This document shows positions 1 to 5,074 of a stretch of DNA of 5,074 nucleotides, piece by piece (the first letter of the stretch is position 1; each line of letters starts with the position of its first letter). The translations under genes were made by a program, and so were the position numbers. Below the pieces are notes generated by a model. The model saw only the letters and a list, made by a program, of their open reading frames with translations. It was not told the DNA's origin and did no database searches. Source of the DNA: an uncultured Lachnospiraceae bacterium (GTDB taxonomy: Bacteria; Bacillota; Clostridia; Lachnospirales; Lachnospiraceae); assembly GCA_947068385.1 (NCBI GenBank), contig CAMTBF010000295.1:1-5074 (forward strand). Direction: 5' to 3'.

Positions 1-2
1 GA

Positions 3-122
3 AATGTCCGGACGACAGATCTATTTATGGGAGTTGTCTCATATATTGATATATCGGACAGGCATTTCAGGATCGATATCAACTTGAGAAAGGGATTGAA
101 GGGATGTATAAGAGAGCGTTGA
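3..122 (+). CDS. Possible 3' end of an unrecognised upstream gene
   Basis: A reading frame is open from the window edge to a TGA at 120-122, giving 39 codons. It would overlap the start of the cell wall hydrolase gene by 19 bases. The peptide contains MGVVSYIDISDRHFRIDIN, which has a protein-like mix of residues, but I do not recognise a family. Against it, its third positions are much less G/C-rich than those of the other genes. A second frame is also open from base 1 to a TGA at 85-87, so an open frame here can arise by chance in AT-rich DNA. It may be only leader sequence. Confidence 0.2.
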   Translation, partial: NVRTTDLFMGVVSYIDISDRHFRIDINLRKGLKGCIRER

Positions 123-778
123 GTCTTCTGGTGACGGGTAGTTTTCTGTTCATGGCCAGCTTCCTGTGCGTGAAGAGCATAGACAGGATACAAATATGCT
201 CCGAGCCGGTGCAGATGCTGAAGCTGGAGCTGGAGCAGCTGGAGGAAAAGGCCAAGGCCATGGAGGAGCGGGCGATCCTGGAGGCCAGGCAGGATCCCGG
301 GAATCCGGAGAAGGGGCTTGGGATCCTGGACATCGCGGTGTCCGGCCAGCGGGTGGTGGACTATGAAATGGTAGAGCATACACTTGTCTACGACCTGCCG
401 GATGAGGAGCTGGACGCGCTGCTTCGGATCGTGCAGGCGGAGGCCGGGAACGAGGACGAGGACGGGAAGCTTTTGGTGGCCAATGTGGTGCTGAACCGGA
501 TGGACTCGGAGCTGTTCCCGGATACGGTGACAGGGGTGGTGCTGCAGAAGGAACGGGGGATATCCCAGTTCTCCCCGGTGGCGAACGGCAGCTACTACCG
601 GGTGAAGGTCAGCGAGGAGACGATCAGCGCCGTGGGCCGGGCCCTGATGGGGGAGGACATCTCCCAGGGCGCGCTGTATTTCGCGGCCCGCAAGTACGCG
701 GACAGCGGAAAGATGAAATGGTTCGACGAGAACCTTACATACCTCTTTGTGCATGGGGGGCATGAGTTCTTCAAGTGA
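104..778 (+). CDS. SleB/CwlJ-type cell wall hydrolase, membrane-anchored
   Basis: This 224-residue protein belongs to the Hydrolase_2 family (SleB/CwlJ), whose members cut peptidoglycan glycan strands, often in spore cortex. Residues 5-24 are a hydrophobic segment after MYKR and serve as a signal anchor or an uncleaved signal peptide, so the enzyme should act outside the membrane. Residues about 36-63 are rich in Leu, Glu and Lys and look like a short coiled coil. The catalytic domain spans about 100-224. It has the IVQAEAGNE block with the presumed catalytic Glu113, VANVVLNR at 125-132, QFSPV at 155-159, ALYFA at 190-194 and a final GGHEFFK. There is no separate peptidoglycan-binding domain, unlike full-length Bacillus SleB. 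The ATG at 104 follows AAAGGG at 89-94 with a 9-base spacer. A role in sporulation or germination is likely by family but not shown; vegetative wall turnover is equally possible. I gave no symbol because several paralogues usually exist in Clostridia. Confidence 0.92.
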   Translation: MYKRALSLLVTGSFLFMASFLCVKSIDRIQICSEPVQMLKLELEQLEEKAKAMEERAILEARQDPGNPEKGLGILDIAVSGQRVVDYEMVEHTLVYDLPDEELDALLRIVQAEAGNEDEDGKLLVANVVLNRMDSELFPDTVTGVVLQKERGISQFSPVANGSYYRVKVSEETISAVGRALMGEDISQGALYFAARKYADSGKMKWFDENLTYLFVHGGHEFFK

Positions 779-804
779 CAGGAAACGGACATAAAAATGA
801 GCAG

Positions 805-838
805 GGCCCATTATTTCCCGAGGGGGAGGTAATGGGCT
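805..838 (+). terminator. Strong hairpin after the hydrolase gene, possible terminator
   Basis: Bases 805-819 pair without interruption with 824-838 around the loop GAGG. The stem is 15 bp, with G-T wobbles at 805/838, 814/829 and 815/828. It starts 26 bases after the hydrolase stop codon, which is a normal place for a terminator. However, the bases directly after the stem are AAAGCTTT, not a T-run; the first TTTT is at 856-859. On the opposite strand an interrupted T-run lies several bases beyond the stem. It may be a weak or factor-assisted terminator, or an mRNA-stabilising stem. Confidence 0.4.
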
Positions 839-859
839 AAAGCTTTGGGCTAAAATTTT
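834..859 (+). repeat. Tandem pair of 13-bp units upstream of the thrC promoter
   Basis: GGGCTAAAGCTTT at 834-846 is followed immediately by GGGCTAAAATTTT at 847-859, with 11 of 13 bases identical. Each unit ends in a perfect 8-bp palindrome, AAAGCTTT (839-846) and AAAATTTT (852-859). The first unit also shares its GGGCT with the 3' arm of the hairpin at 805-838. The pair lies 13 bases upstream of the proposed -35 element, where an activator might bind, but no known operator is recognised. Confidence 0.6.
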
Positions 860-872
860 GTGCAGATAGGAC

Positions 873-901
873 TGGAAATGAGCGGGAAAAAATGCTATAT
901 T
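873..901 (+). promoter_or_regulatory. Predicted sigma-A promoter for thrC (extended -10)
   Basis: A -35 element TGGAAA (873-878, 4 of 6 consensus bases) is followed by a 17-bp spacer and the -10 hexamer TATATT (896-901, 5 of 6). A TG dinucleotide at 893-894 gives the extended -10 form TGC-TATATT. Transcription would start near 907-909, at the first unit of the 10-bp repeat. The mRNA leader to the ATG at 997 would then be about 90 bases. This is a pattern match by eye and has not been tested. Confidence 0.5.
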
Positions 902-907
902 AGGAAC

Positions 908-937
908 GATGGAAACAGATGGAAGCAGATGGAAGCA
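908..937 (+). repeat. Three tandem copies of a 10-bp unit
   Basis: The units are GATGGAAACA (908-917), GATGGAAGCA (918-927) and GATGGAAGCA (928-937). The second and third are identical and the first differs by one base. Each contains an ATG, at 909, 919 and 929. Because the period is 10, the three ATGs fall in three different reading frames. Only the one at 919 is open into thrC; the others stop at 1011-1013 and 980-982. The array sits at the predicted transcription start. Confidence 0.85.
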
Positions 938-944
938 GAGAGAC

Positions 945-996
945 AGACGGGCAAAGGCTTCAGAAGAAAAGGAAAGGACTAGACGGGCAAAAGCTT
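945..996 (+). repeat. 16-bp direct repeat ending at the preferred thrC start
   Basis: AGACGGGCAAAGGCTT at 945-960 recurs as AGACGGGCAAAAGCTT at 981-996, with 15 of 16 bases identical. The repeat distance is 36 bases. The second copy ends exactly at the ATG at 997. In the extended thrC frame the two copies would encode DGQRL and DGQKL, but threonine synthases do not normally carry such an N-terminal stretch. That supports reading it as leader sequence. Confidence 0.8.
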
Positions 997-2484
997 ATGG
1001 AAGTGTTATATAACAGTACGCGCAGCAAGGGGATTTCGATAAAGGCCTCCCAGGCCATATTGCAGGGGCTTTCGGAGGATGGGGGGCTCTTCGTGCCGGA
1101 TCATATCCCGGCCCTGGACAGGAGCCTGGAGGAGCTGGCACAGATGGACTATCGCCAGGTGGCCATAGAAGTGATGAAGCTGTTCCTGACGGATTTCACG
1201 GAAGAGGAGCTGAAGGGCTGCATCGAAAAGGCCTATGACGGGAAATTCGATACGGAGCGCATTGCGCCGCTAAGGGAGGCGGGGGGCGCGCATTATCTGG
1301 AGCTGTTCCACGGCCCCACCATCGCGTTCAAGGACATGGCGCTGTCCATCCTGCCCCACCTGATGATCGCGGCGGCGCGGAAAAACAATGTGAAGAATGA
1401 GATCGTCATCCTCACCGCCACCTCCGGGGATACCGGCAAGGCTGCCCTGGCGGGCTTCGCGGGGGTGGAGGGCACCCGGATCGTGGTGTTCTACCCCAAG
1501 GACGGCGTCAGCGCCATCCAGGAGAAGCAGATGGTGACCCAGAAGGGGGAGAACACTTTGGTGGTGGGCATCCACGGCAATTTCGATGACGCCCAGACCG
1601 GCGTGAAACGGATTTTTGCGGACAAGGAGCTGGCGAGGGAGATGGAGGGGAAGGGCTTCCAGTTCTCCTCGGCGAACTCCATCAATATCGGCAGGCTGGT
1701 CCCCCAGATATGCTATTACGTATATGCCTACGGGACGCTGCTGAGAGAGGGGAAAATCGCGGCGGGGGAGGCAATCAACGTGGTGGTGCCCACAGGCAAT
1801 TTCGGGAATATCCTTGCCGCGTTCTATGCCAAGAACATGGGCCTGCCCATAGGGAAGCTGATCTGCGCTTCCAATGAGAACAAGGTGCTCTATGATTTCT
1901 TCCGCACAGGGGACTACGACAGGAACCGGGACTTCGTGCTGACCAGCTCCCCGTCCATGGACATCCTGATCTCCAGCAACCTGGAGCGGCTGATCTACCA
2001 CATTGCCGGAAACGACGCGGACAGGAACCGGGCGCTCATGGAGTCGCTGGCCGGCCAGGGAAAATATGGAATCACCCAGGACATGCGGGCGGCGCTGGTG
2101 GATTTCTACGGAAATTATGCCACGGAGGAGGAAGCGGCGGCGGAGATCCGCAGGCTTTATCAGGAGTGCGGCTATGTCATCGACACCCACACGGCCGTGG
2201 CCTCCGCGGTATACCGGAAATACGTGGAGGAGACGCAGGACACGGCAAAAGCCGTCATCGCTTCTACGGCCAGCCCCTATAAGTTCACCAGGAGCGTCAT
2301 GAGCGCCATCGGCAGAGCGGATGAGGCGAAGGACGACTTTGCGCTGGTAGATGAGCTGGCCGTAATCTCCGGCGTAAAGGTGCCCCAGGCCGTGGAGGAG
2401 ATCCGCACCGCGCCCATCCTGCACAAGAAGCAGTGCGAGGCGGCGCAGATGAAGGACGTGGTGAAGGAGTTCCTGGGAATCTAG
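997..2484 (+). CDS. thrC: Threonine synthase
   Basis: Threonine synthase is a PLP enzyme that converts O-phospho-L-homoserine to L-threonine and phosphate, the last step of threonine synthesis in the cytoplasm. From this start it has 495 residues. The N-terminus has NSTR at 6-9 and a GLSEDGGLFVP block at 24-34, typical of the family. FHGPTIAFKD at 104-113 carries the PLP Schiff-base Lys112. TSGDTGKAAL at 142-151 and PTGNFGN at 265-271 form the phosphate-binding and cofactor loops. SANSINIGRL is at 225-234, IDTHTAVA at 395-402 and STASPYKF at 423-430. The ATG at 919 is in frame and would add 26 residues of Lys/Arg/Gln-rich, repeat-derived sequence. I prefer 997 because homologues begin close to the NSTR motif. 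Neither start has a good Shine-Dalgarno: GGAAAGGA at 971-978 is 18 bases from 997, and 919 has only about 11 bases of leader if the predicted promoter is right. No T-box or run of threonine codons is visible upstream. Confidence 0.96.
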   Translation: MEVLYNSTRSKGISIKASQAILQGLSEDGGLFVPDHIPALDRSLEELAQMDYRQVAIEVMKLFLTDFTEEELKGCIEKAYDGKFDTERIAPLREAGGAHYLELFHGPTIAFKDMALSILPHLMIAAARKNNVKNEIVILTATSGDTGKAALAGFAGVEGTRIVVFYPKDGVSAIQEKQMVTQKGENTLVVGIHGNFDDAQTGVKRIFADKELAREMEGKGFQFSSANSINIGRLVPQICYYVYAYGTLLREGKIAAGEAINVVVPTGNFGNILAAFYAKNMGLPIGKLICASNENKVLYDFFRTGDYDRNRDFVLTSSPSMDILISSNLERLIYHIAGNDADRNRALMESLAGQGKYGITQDMRAALVDFYGNYATEEEAAAEIRRLYQECGYVIDTHTAVASAVYRKYVEETQDTAKAVIASTASPYKFTRSVMSAIGRADEAKDDFALVDELAVISGVKVPQAVEEIRTAPILHKKQCEAAQMKDVVKEFLGI

Positions 2485-2495
2485 GAGATAAGGCC

Positions 2496-2525
2496 ATGAT
2501 TTCCGGTAGCGCATTGTGTAGATAG
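2496..2525 (+). other. Nine-codon reading frame just after thrC with a good ribosome site
   Basis: The reading frame is ATG at 2496 to TAG at 2523-2525, encoding MISGSALCR. AGGAG at 2483-2487 overlaps the thrC stop codon (TAG, 2482-2484) and lies 8 bases before this ATG, which is good Shine-Dalgarno spacing. It could be translated by ribosomes leaving thrC. A frame this short can easily arise by chance, and I know of no peptide family that it matches. Confidence 0.25.
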
Positions 2526-2528
2526 CGT

Positions 2529-2606
2529 ATGGCAGGAGCAGGACCGGGATTCCCGGTGAAGCGCGATATCAGGACGAACCAGTCTGCAAGGAAGGATATG
2601 GTATGA
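2529..2606 (+). other. 25-codon reading frame overlapping the deoC start by ATGA
   Basis: The frame starts at ATG 2529, three bases after the stop of the preceding nine-codon frame. It ends at TGA 2604-2606, which overlaps the deoC ATG (2603-2605) as ATGA. The peptide begins MAGAGPGFPVKRD and is unrecognised. No clear Shine-Dalgarno precedes its ATG. The arrangement is typical of translational coupling, but deoC also has its own strong ribosome site. Protein status is doubtful. Confidence 0.22.
2543..2557 (+). other. Small perfect inverted repeat in the thrC-deoC gap
   Basis: ACCGGG (2543-2548) and CCCGGT (2552-2557) form a 6-bp G/C-rich stem with the loop ATT. No T-run follows, so it is unlikely to be an intrinsic terminator. 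It could be a processing or stability element between thrC and deoC. Part of it, GATTCCCGGTGAAGCGC at 2548-2564, is an imperfect copy of GATTTCCGGTAGCGC at 2498-2512. Confidence 0.4.
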
Positions 2607-3289
2607 CAGATATGACGGAACTGACGATAGAGGAAATGTTGAGCAAGGTAGACCACACCCAGCTGAAGGCTTTCGCCACCTGGGAGGACATCAAGAAGCT
2701 CTGCGACGAGGCGGTGAAGTACCACACGGCCAGCGTATGCGTGCCGCCCTCCTACGTGAAGCGGATTCACGATACCTACGGAGAGCAGATCCACATCTGC
2801 ACGGTAGTGGGCTTCCCGCTGGGCTACAGCGTCACGGAGGCAAAGCTGGCGGAGACCCGGAAGGCCCTGGAAGAGGGCTGCAGCGAAATCGACATGGTAG
2901 TCAATATCGGGGATGTGAAGAGCGGGGATTTCGACAAGGTAGAGACGGAAATCCGCGCATTGAAAGAGGCCTGCGGGGAGCATGTCCTGAAGGTCATCAT
3001 AGAGACCTGCTACCTGACGGAAGAAGAGAAGATTGCCATGTGCAGGGCCGTCACCAATGGGGGAGCGGACTACATCAAGACATCCACGGGCTTCGGCACA
3101 GGCGGGGCCACGATGGAGGACGTGGAGCTGTTCAGAAATCATATCGGCCCCAATGTAAAAATCAAGGCAGCAGGTGGCATCTCCACCCTGGAGGATCTGG
3201 AGCTGTTCATCCGACTGGGCTGCGACCGGGTAGGCACTTCCAGGGCTGTAGGCCTGTACGAAGCGGCTTCCGGCGAAGGAAGGCCCTGA
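2603..3289 (+). CDS. deoC: Deoxyribose-phosphate aldolase
   Basis: DeoC splits 2-deoxy-D-ribose 5-phosphate reversibly into glyceraldehyde 3-phosphate and acetaldehyde, the final step of deoxynucleoside breakdown in the cytoplasm. The protein has 228 residues, close to the 220-225 usual for the bacterial short form, and should fold as a single class I aldolase TIM barrel. KVDHTQL at 15-21 is the family start. VVGFPLG is at 68-74. EIDMVVNIG at 95-103 holds the catalytic Asp97. DYIKTSTGFGTGGAT at 156-170 holds the Schiff-base Lys159. VKIKAAGGI at 185-193 holds the activating Lys188, and VGTSRAV at 210-216 closes the phosphate site. The ATG at 2603 follows AAGGAAGGA (2588-2596) with a 6-base spacer. 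The usual deo partners (deoxynucleoside phosphorylase, phosphopentomutase, DeoR-type repressor) are not in this window. Its place after thrC suggests constitutive co-expression, which is an inference. Confidence 0.97.
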   Translation: MTDMTELTIEEMLSKVDHTQLKAFATWEDIKKLCDEAVKYHTASVCVPPSYVKRIHDTYGEQIHICTVVGFPLGYSVTEAKLAETRKALEEGCSEIDMVVNIGDVKSGDFDKVETEIRALKEACGEHVLKVIIETCYLTEEEKIAMCRAVTNGGADYIKTSTGFGTGGATMEDVELFRNHIGPNVKIKAAGGISTLEDLELFIRLGCDRVGTSRAVGLYEAASGEGRP

Positions 3290-3298
3290 AGCACAAAT

Positions 3299-3321
3299 GC
3301 AGAATCAGCGGATTCTTCTGC
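3299..3321 (+). other. Bulged hairpin between deoC and the aminopeptidase gene
   Basis: GAATC (3302-3306) pairs with GATTC (3311-3315) around the loop AGCG. GCA (3299-3301) pairs with TGC (3319-3321) across a 3-base bulge, giving 8 bp in all. An alternative fold pairs GCAGAA with TTCTGC around a larger loop. It begins 10 bases after the deoC stop. The following bases, TAAGACAATAG, hold no T-run, so it is not a clear terminator and transcription may continue. Confidence 0.35.
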
Positions 3322-3363
3322 TAAGACAATAGAGAAAAGTAATGAGAAAGGCGGTAAAAAGAC

Positions 3364-5074
3364 ATGGAGAACACAGTGATCCAGGGCAGGCTCTCGGCCC
3401 TGCGCAGAGCCATGAAGGAGGCGGGAATCGACTATTACATGATTCCCACGGCGGACTTCCACAATTCCGAGTACGTGAACGACTATTTCAAGGTGAGGGA
3501 GTTCTTCTGCAATTTCACAGGCTCCAACGGCACTCTGGTGGTGTGGCAGGAGGGCGCGGGCCTTTGGACGGACGGACGGTACTTCATCCAGGCGGAGCGG
3601 GAGCTATCTGGCACCACGGTAGAGCTGTTCCGCATGCGGGAGGAGGGCGTCCCCACCATCACGGAATTCCTGCAGCAGAACATGCAGAAGAGCCAGACCC
3701 TGGGCTTCGACGGCAGGGTGATTTCAGCCCAGACAGGAAAAGAATACGAGGAGAAGCTGGCCGACAAGCAGATCTCCATCGCCTACGCAAAGGACCTGGC
3801 CGAGGGCATCTGGACGGACAGGCCGGCGTTCCCGGCGGGCAAGGTCACCGTTCTGGACGAGCAGGTGGCAGGCAGGAGCTTCGAGGAGAAGCGCGGCGAC
3901 GTGATGGAGAAGCTGGAGAAGGAAAACGCGGACGCATTCCTCCTGACCAAGCTGGACGACCTGATGTGGCTCTTCAATATCAGGGGCTGCGACGTGGAGT
4001 GCAATCCAGTGGCCATGTCCTACGGCTACCTGACGAAGGAGCGCAGCGTGCTGTTCATCCAGAAAAGCGTGCTGGATGACGAGGTGAGGGCATATCTGGA
4101 CAAAAAGGGCATAGAGATAAAGGACTACGAAAATATAGTAGAATTCCTGGCAGGCCTTTCCCCGGAGGGCAAGACCCTGGTGGACGTGCGCCACTGCAGC
4201 TATGCCCTGTACAAGACCCTGGCCCAGAAGCAGAAGCCGGTGGAGAAGAAGAACCCCACGGAGCTGCTGAAGGCCATCAAGAACCCGGTGGAGCTGGCCA
4301 ATATGGAGAAAATGTACTTAAAGGACAGCCTGGCCCTGACCAGGTTCATATACTGGCTTAAGAAGAACATCGGAAAGACAGAGATCACCGAGATCACCGC
4401 CGCGGACAAGCTGGAGGAGTTCCGCAGGGAGATCCCTGAGTTCCTGGGGCTGTCGTTCCCCACCATCGGCGGCTACAAGGCCAACGCGGCCATGATGCAC
4501 TATGAGGCCACCCCGGAGAGCTTTGCGGTGCTGAAGCCCGAGGGCCTGTTTTTGGTGGACTCCGGCGGGCAGTACCTGGGGGCTACCACGGACGTGACCA
4601 GGACGATCGTGCTGGGGCCCATCTCCGATGAGATCAAGATGCACTATACCGTGGTGGCGGCAGGGATGCTGCAGCTGACCAATGCCAGATGGCTCCACGG
4701 CTGCACCGGGCGCAACCTGGACATCCTGGCCCGCCAGCCTGTGTGGAACATAGGCCTGGACTATAAGTGCGGCACCGGACACGGGGTGGGCTATATCCTG
4801 AACGTGCACGAGGGGCCCCAGGGGCTGTCCTGGCAGTACGGGGACGGCAGGCCGGAGGCTATATTCGAGGAGGGCATGGACGTCACCAATGAGCCGGGCA
4901 TCTATGTGGAGGGCAGCCACGGCATCCGGATCGAGAACGTGATGGTGGCGAAGAACGACGAGAAGAACGAGTATGGCCAGTTCATGCATTTCGATACCCT
5001 GACCTGGGTCCCCATCGACATGGAGGCCATCGACGAGAAGTACATGACCGAGACCCAGAGGGCCTATCTGTACA
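3364..5074 (+). CDS. Xaa-Pro aminopeptidase, M24B family (3' end outside window)
   Basis: This metallopeptidase removes N-terminal residues that precede proline, and is probably cytoplasmic since no signal peptide is visible. The 570 visible codons resemble the long XPNPEP1-type enzyme (two creatinase-like N-terminal domains, M24 domain, C-terminal M24_C segment), not the shorter E. coli PepP. I estimate that about 25-30 residues are missing. TDGRYF at 69-74 lies in the first domain and DDLMWLFNIRG at 198-208 in the second. All five expected metal ligands are present: Asp399 (VDSGGQY), Asp410 (TTDVTRT), His473 (GTGHGVGY), Glu510 (NEPG) and Glu524 (RIENV). The catalytic-site histidines are His379 (MMHYEA) and His482 (NVHEGP). 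The D-D (11) and D-H (63) spacings match human XPNPEP1 as I recall it. The ATG at 3364 follows AAAGGCGG (3347-3354) with a 9-base spacer. The gene is often labelled pepP or 'aminopeptidase P family protein'. It probably shares a transcript with deoC. Confidence 0.95.
   Translation, partial: MENTVIQGRLSALRRAMKEAGIDYYMIPTADFHNSEYVNDYFKVREFFCNFTGSNGTLVVWQEGAGLWTDGRYFIQAERELSGTTVELFRMREEGVPTITEFLQQNMQKSQTLGFDGRVISAQTGKEYEEKLADKQISIAYAKDLAEGIWTDRPAFPAGKVTVLDEQVAGRSFEEKRGDVMEKLEKENADAFLLTKLDDLMWLFNIRGCDVECNPVAMSYGYLTKERSVLFIQKSVLDDEVRAYLDKKGIEIKDYENIVEFLAGLSPEGKTLVDVRHCSYALYKTLAQKQKPVEKKNPTELLKAIKNPVELANMEKMYLKDSLALTRFIYWLKKNIGKTEITEITAADKLEEFRREIPEFLGLSFPTIGGYKANAAMMHYEATPESFAVLKPEGLFLVDSGGQYLGATTDVTRTIVLGPISDEIKMHYTVVAAGMLQLTNARWLHGCTGRNLDILARQPVWNIGLDYKCGTGHGVGYILNVHEGPQGLSWQYGDGRPEAIFEEGMDVTNEPGIYVEGSHGIRIENVMVAKNDEKNEYGQFMHFDTLTWVPIDMEAIDEKYMTETQRAYLY

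Noticed and set aside
40..47. CATATATT as a -10 element for a sporulation sigma factor driving the hydrolase gene
   Set aside because: It resembles the -10 boxes of the SigE/SigK class, but I found no matching -35 at a fitting distance, and such AT-rich octamers are common by chance.
5..60. TGTCCG (5-10) and CGGACA (55-60) as an inverted-repeat operator
   Set aside because: The arms are only 6 bp and lie 44 bases apart, within chance expectation. The nearby GTCCGGAC palindrome is also short and has no second copy.
779..996. T-box riboswitch or threonine-codon attenuator before thrC
   Set aside because: I see no T-box-like conserved block, no terminator/antiterminator pair with a T-run, and no leader peptide rich in threonine or isoleucine codons.
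909..1013. A 34-codon frame from ATG 909 as a leader peptide gene
   Set aside because: It has only a weak, tightly spaced AGGA before it, would start almost at the 5' end of the predicted transcript, and its Lys/Arg-rich peptide is simply the repeats read in another frame.
1270..2514. A 414-residue open frame on the minus strand, opposite thrC
   Set aside because: It lies antisense to a threonine synthase with all its motifs intact. Its composition (rich in His, Arg, Gly, Leu) is what a G/C-rich coding strand gives when read in reverse, and no family motif is visible.
2543..2557. The gap hairpin as an intrinsic terminator of thrC
   Set aside because: The stem is only 6 bp and is followed by GAAGCGCG with no T-run.
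2297..3142. A 281-residue open frame on the minus strand across the end of thrC and deoC
   Set aside because: It covers two well-supported genes and their gap on the other strand and shows no recognisable domain. It is a shadow frame.
3342..4079. A 245-codon + strand frame starting just before the aminopeptidase gene
   Set aside because: It overlaps the aminopeptidase gene in another frame and has a Gly/Arg/His-rich, low-information sequence. The M24B motifs are all in the frame starting at 3364.

Overview
The window looks like chromosomal DNA from a Gram-positive anaerobe of the Clostridia, most likely the Lachnospiraceae. This is an inference. It rests on a spore-cortex-hydrolase-type gene, the high G+C with G/C-rich third positions, heavy use of AGG for arginine, and purine-rich Shine-Dalgarno sites. 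I cannot name a species. All recognisable genes are on the + strand, and no mobile element, CRISPR array, tRNA or rRNA is visible.

Layout: bases 1-103 are AT-rich leader sequence. They may also hold the last codons of an unrecognised upstream reading frame, which would overlap the first gene. Bases 104-778 encode a membrane-anchored cell wall hydrolase of the SleB/CwlJ type. Bases 779-996 are non-coding and unusually structured. In order they hold a 15-bp hairpin, a tandem pair of 13-bp units, a plausible sigma-A promoter with an extended -10, a triplicated 10-bp unit and a 16-bp direct repeat that ends at the preferred threonine synthase start. Bases 997-2484 encode threonine synthase (thrC). 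Bases 2603-3289 encode deoxyribose-phosphate aldolase (deoC). From 3364 to the window end there is an XPNPEP1-like Xaa-Pro aminopeptidase of about 597 residues expected length, cut off near its C-terminus.

thrC, deoC and the aminopeptidase gene are co-directional with gaps of 118 and 74 bases. Neither gap holds a hairpin followed by a T-run, so one transcript from the promoter near 873-901 could carry all three. Their functions do not form one pathway: they cover threonine synthesis, deoxynucleoside salvage and proline-peptide breakdown. The group reads as a housekeeping cluster, not as a dedicated system. The hydrolase gene upstream is probably a separate unit.

The coding genes are ordinary. 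The part worth a second look is the non-coding DNA: the repeat-rich thrC leader, where the choice of start codon is unclear, and the thrC-deoC gap, where two very short reading frames form a chain ending in an ATGA overlap with deoC. I found no convincing evidence for a new multi-gene system here.
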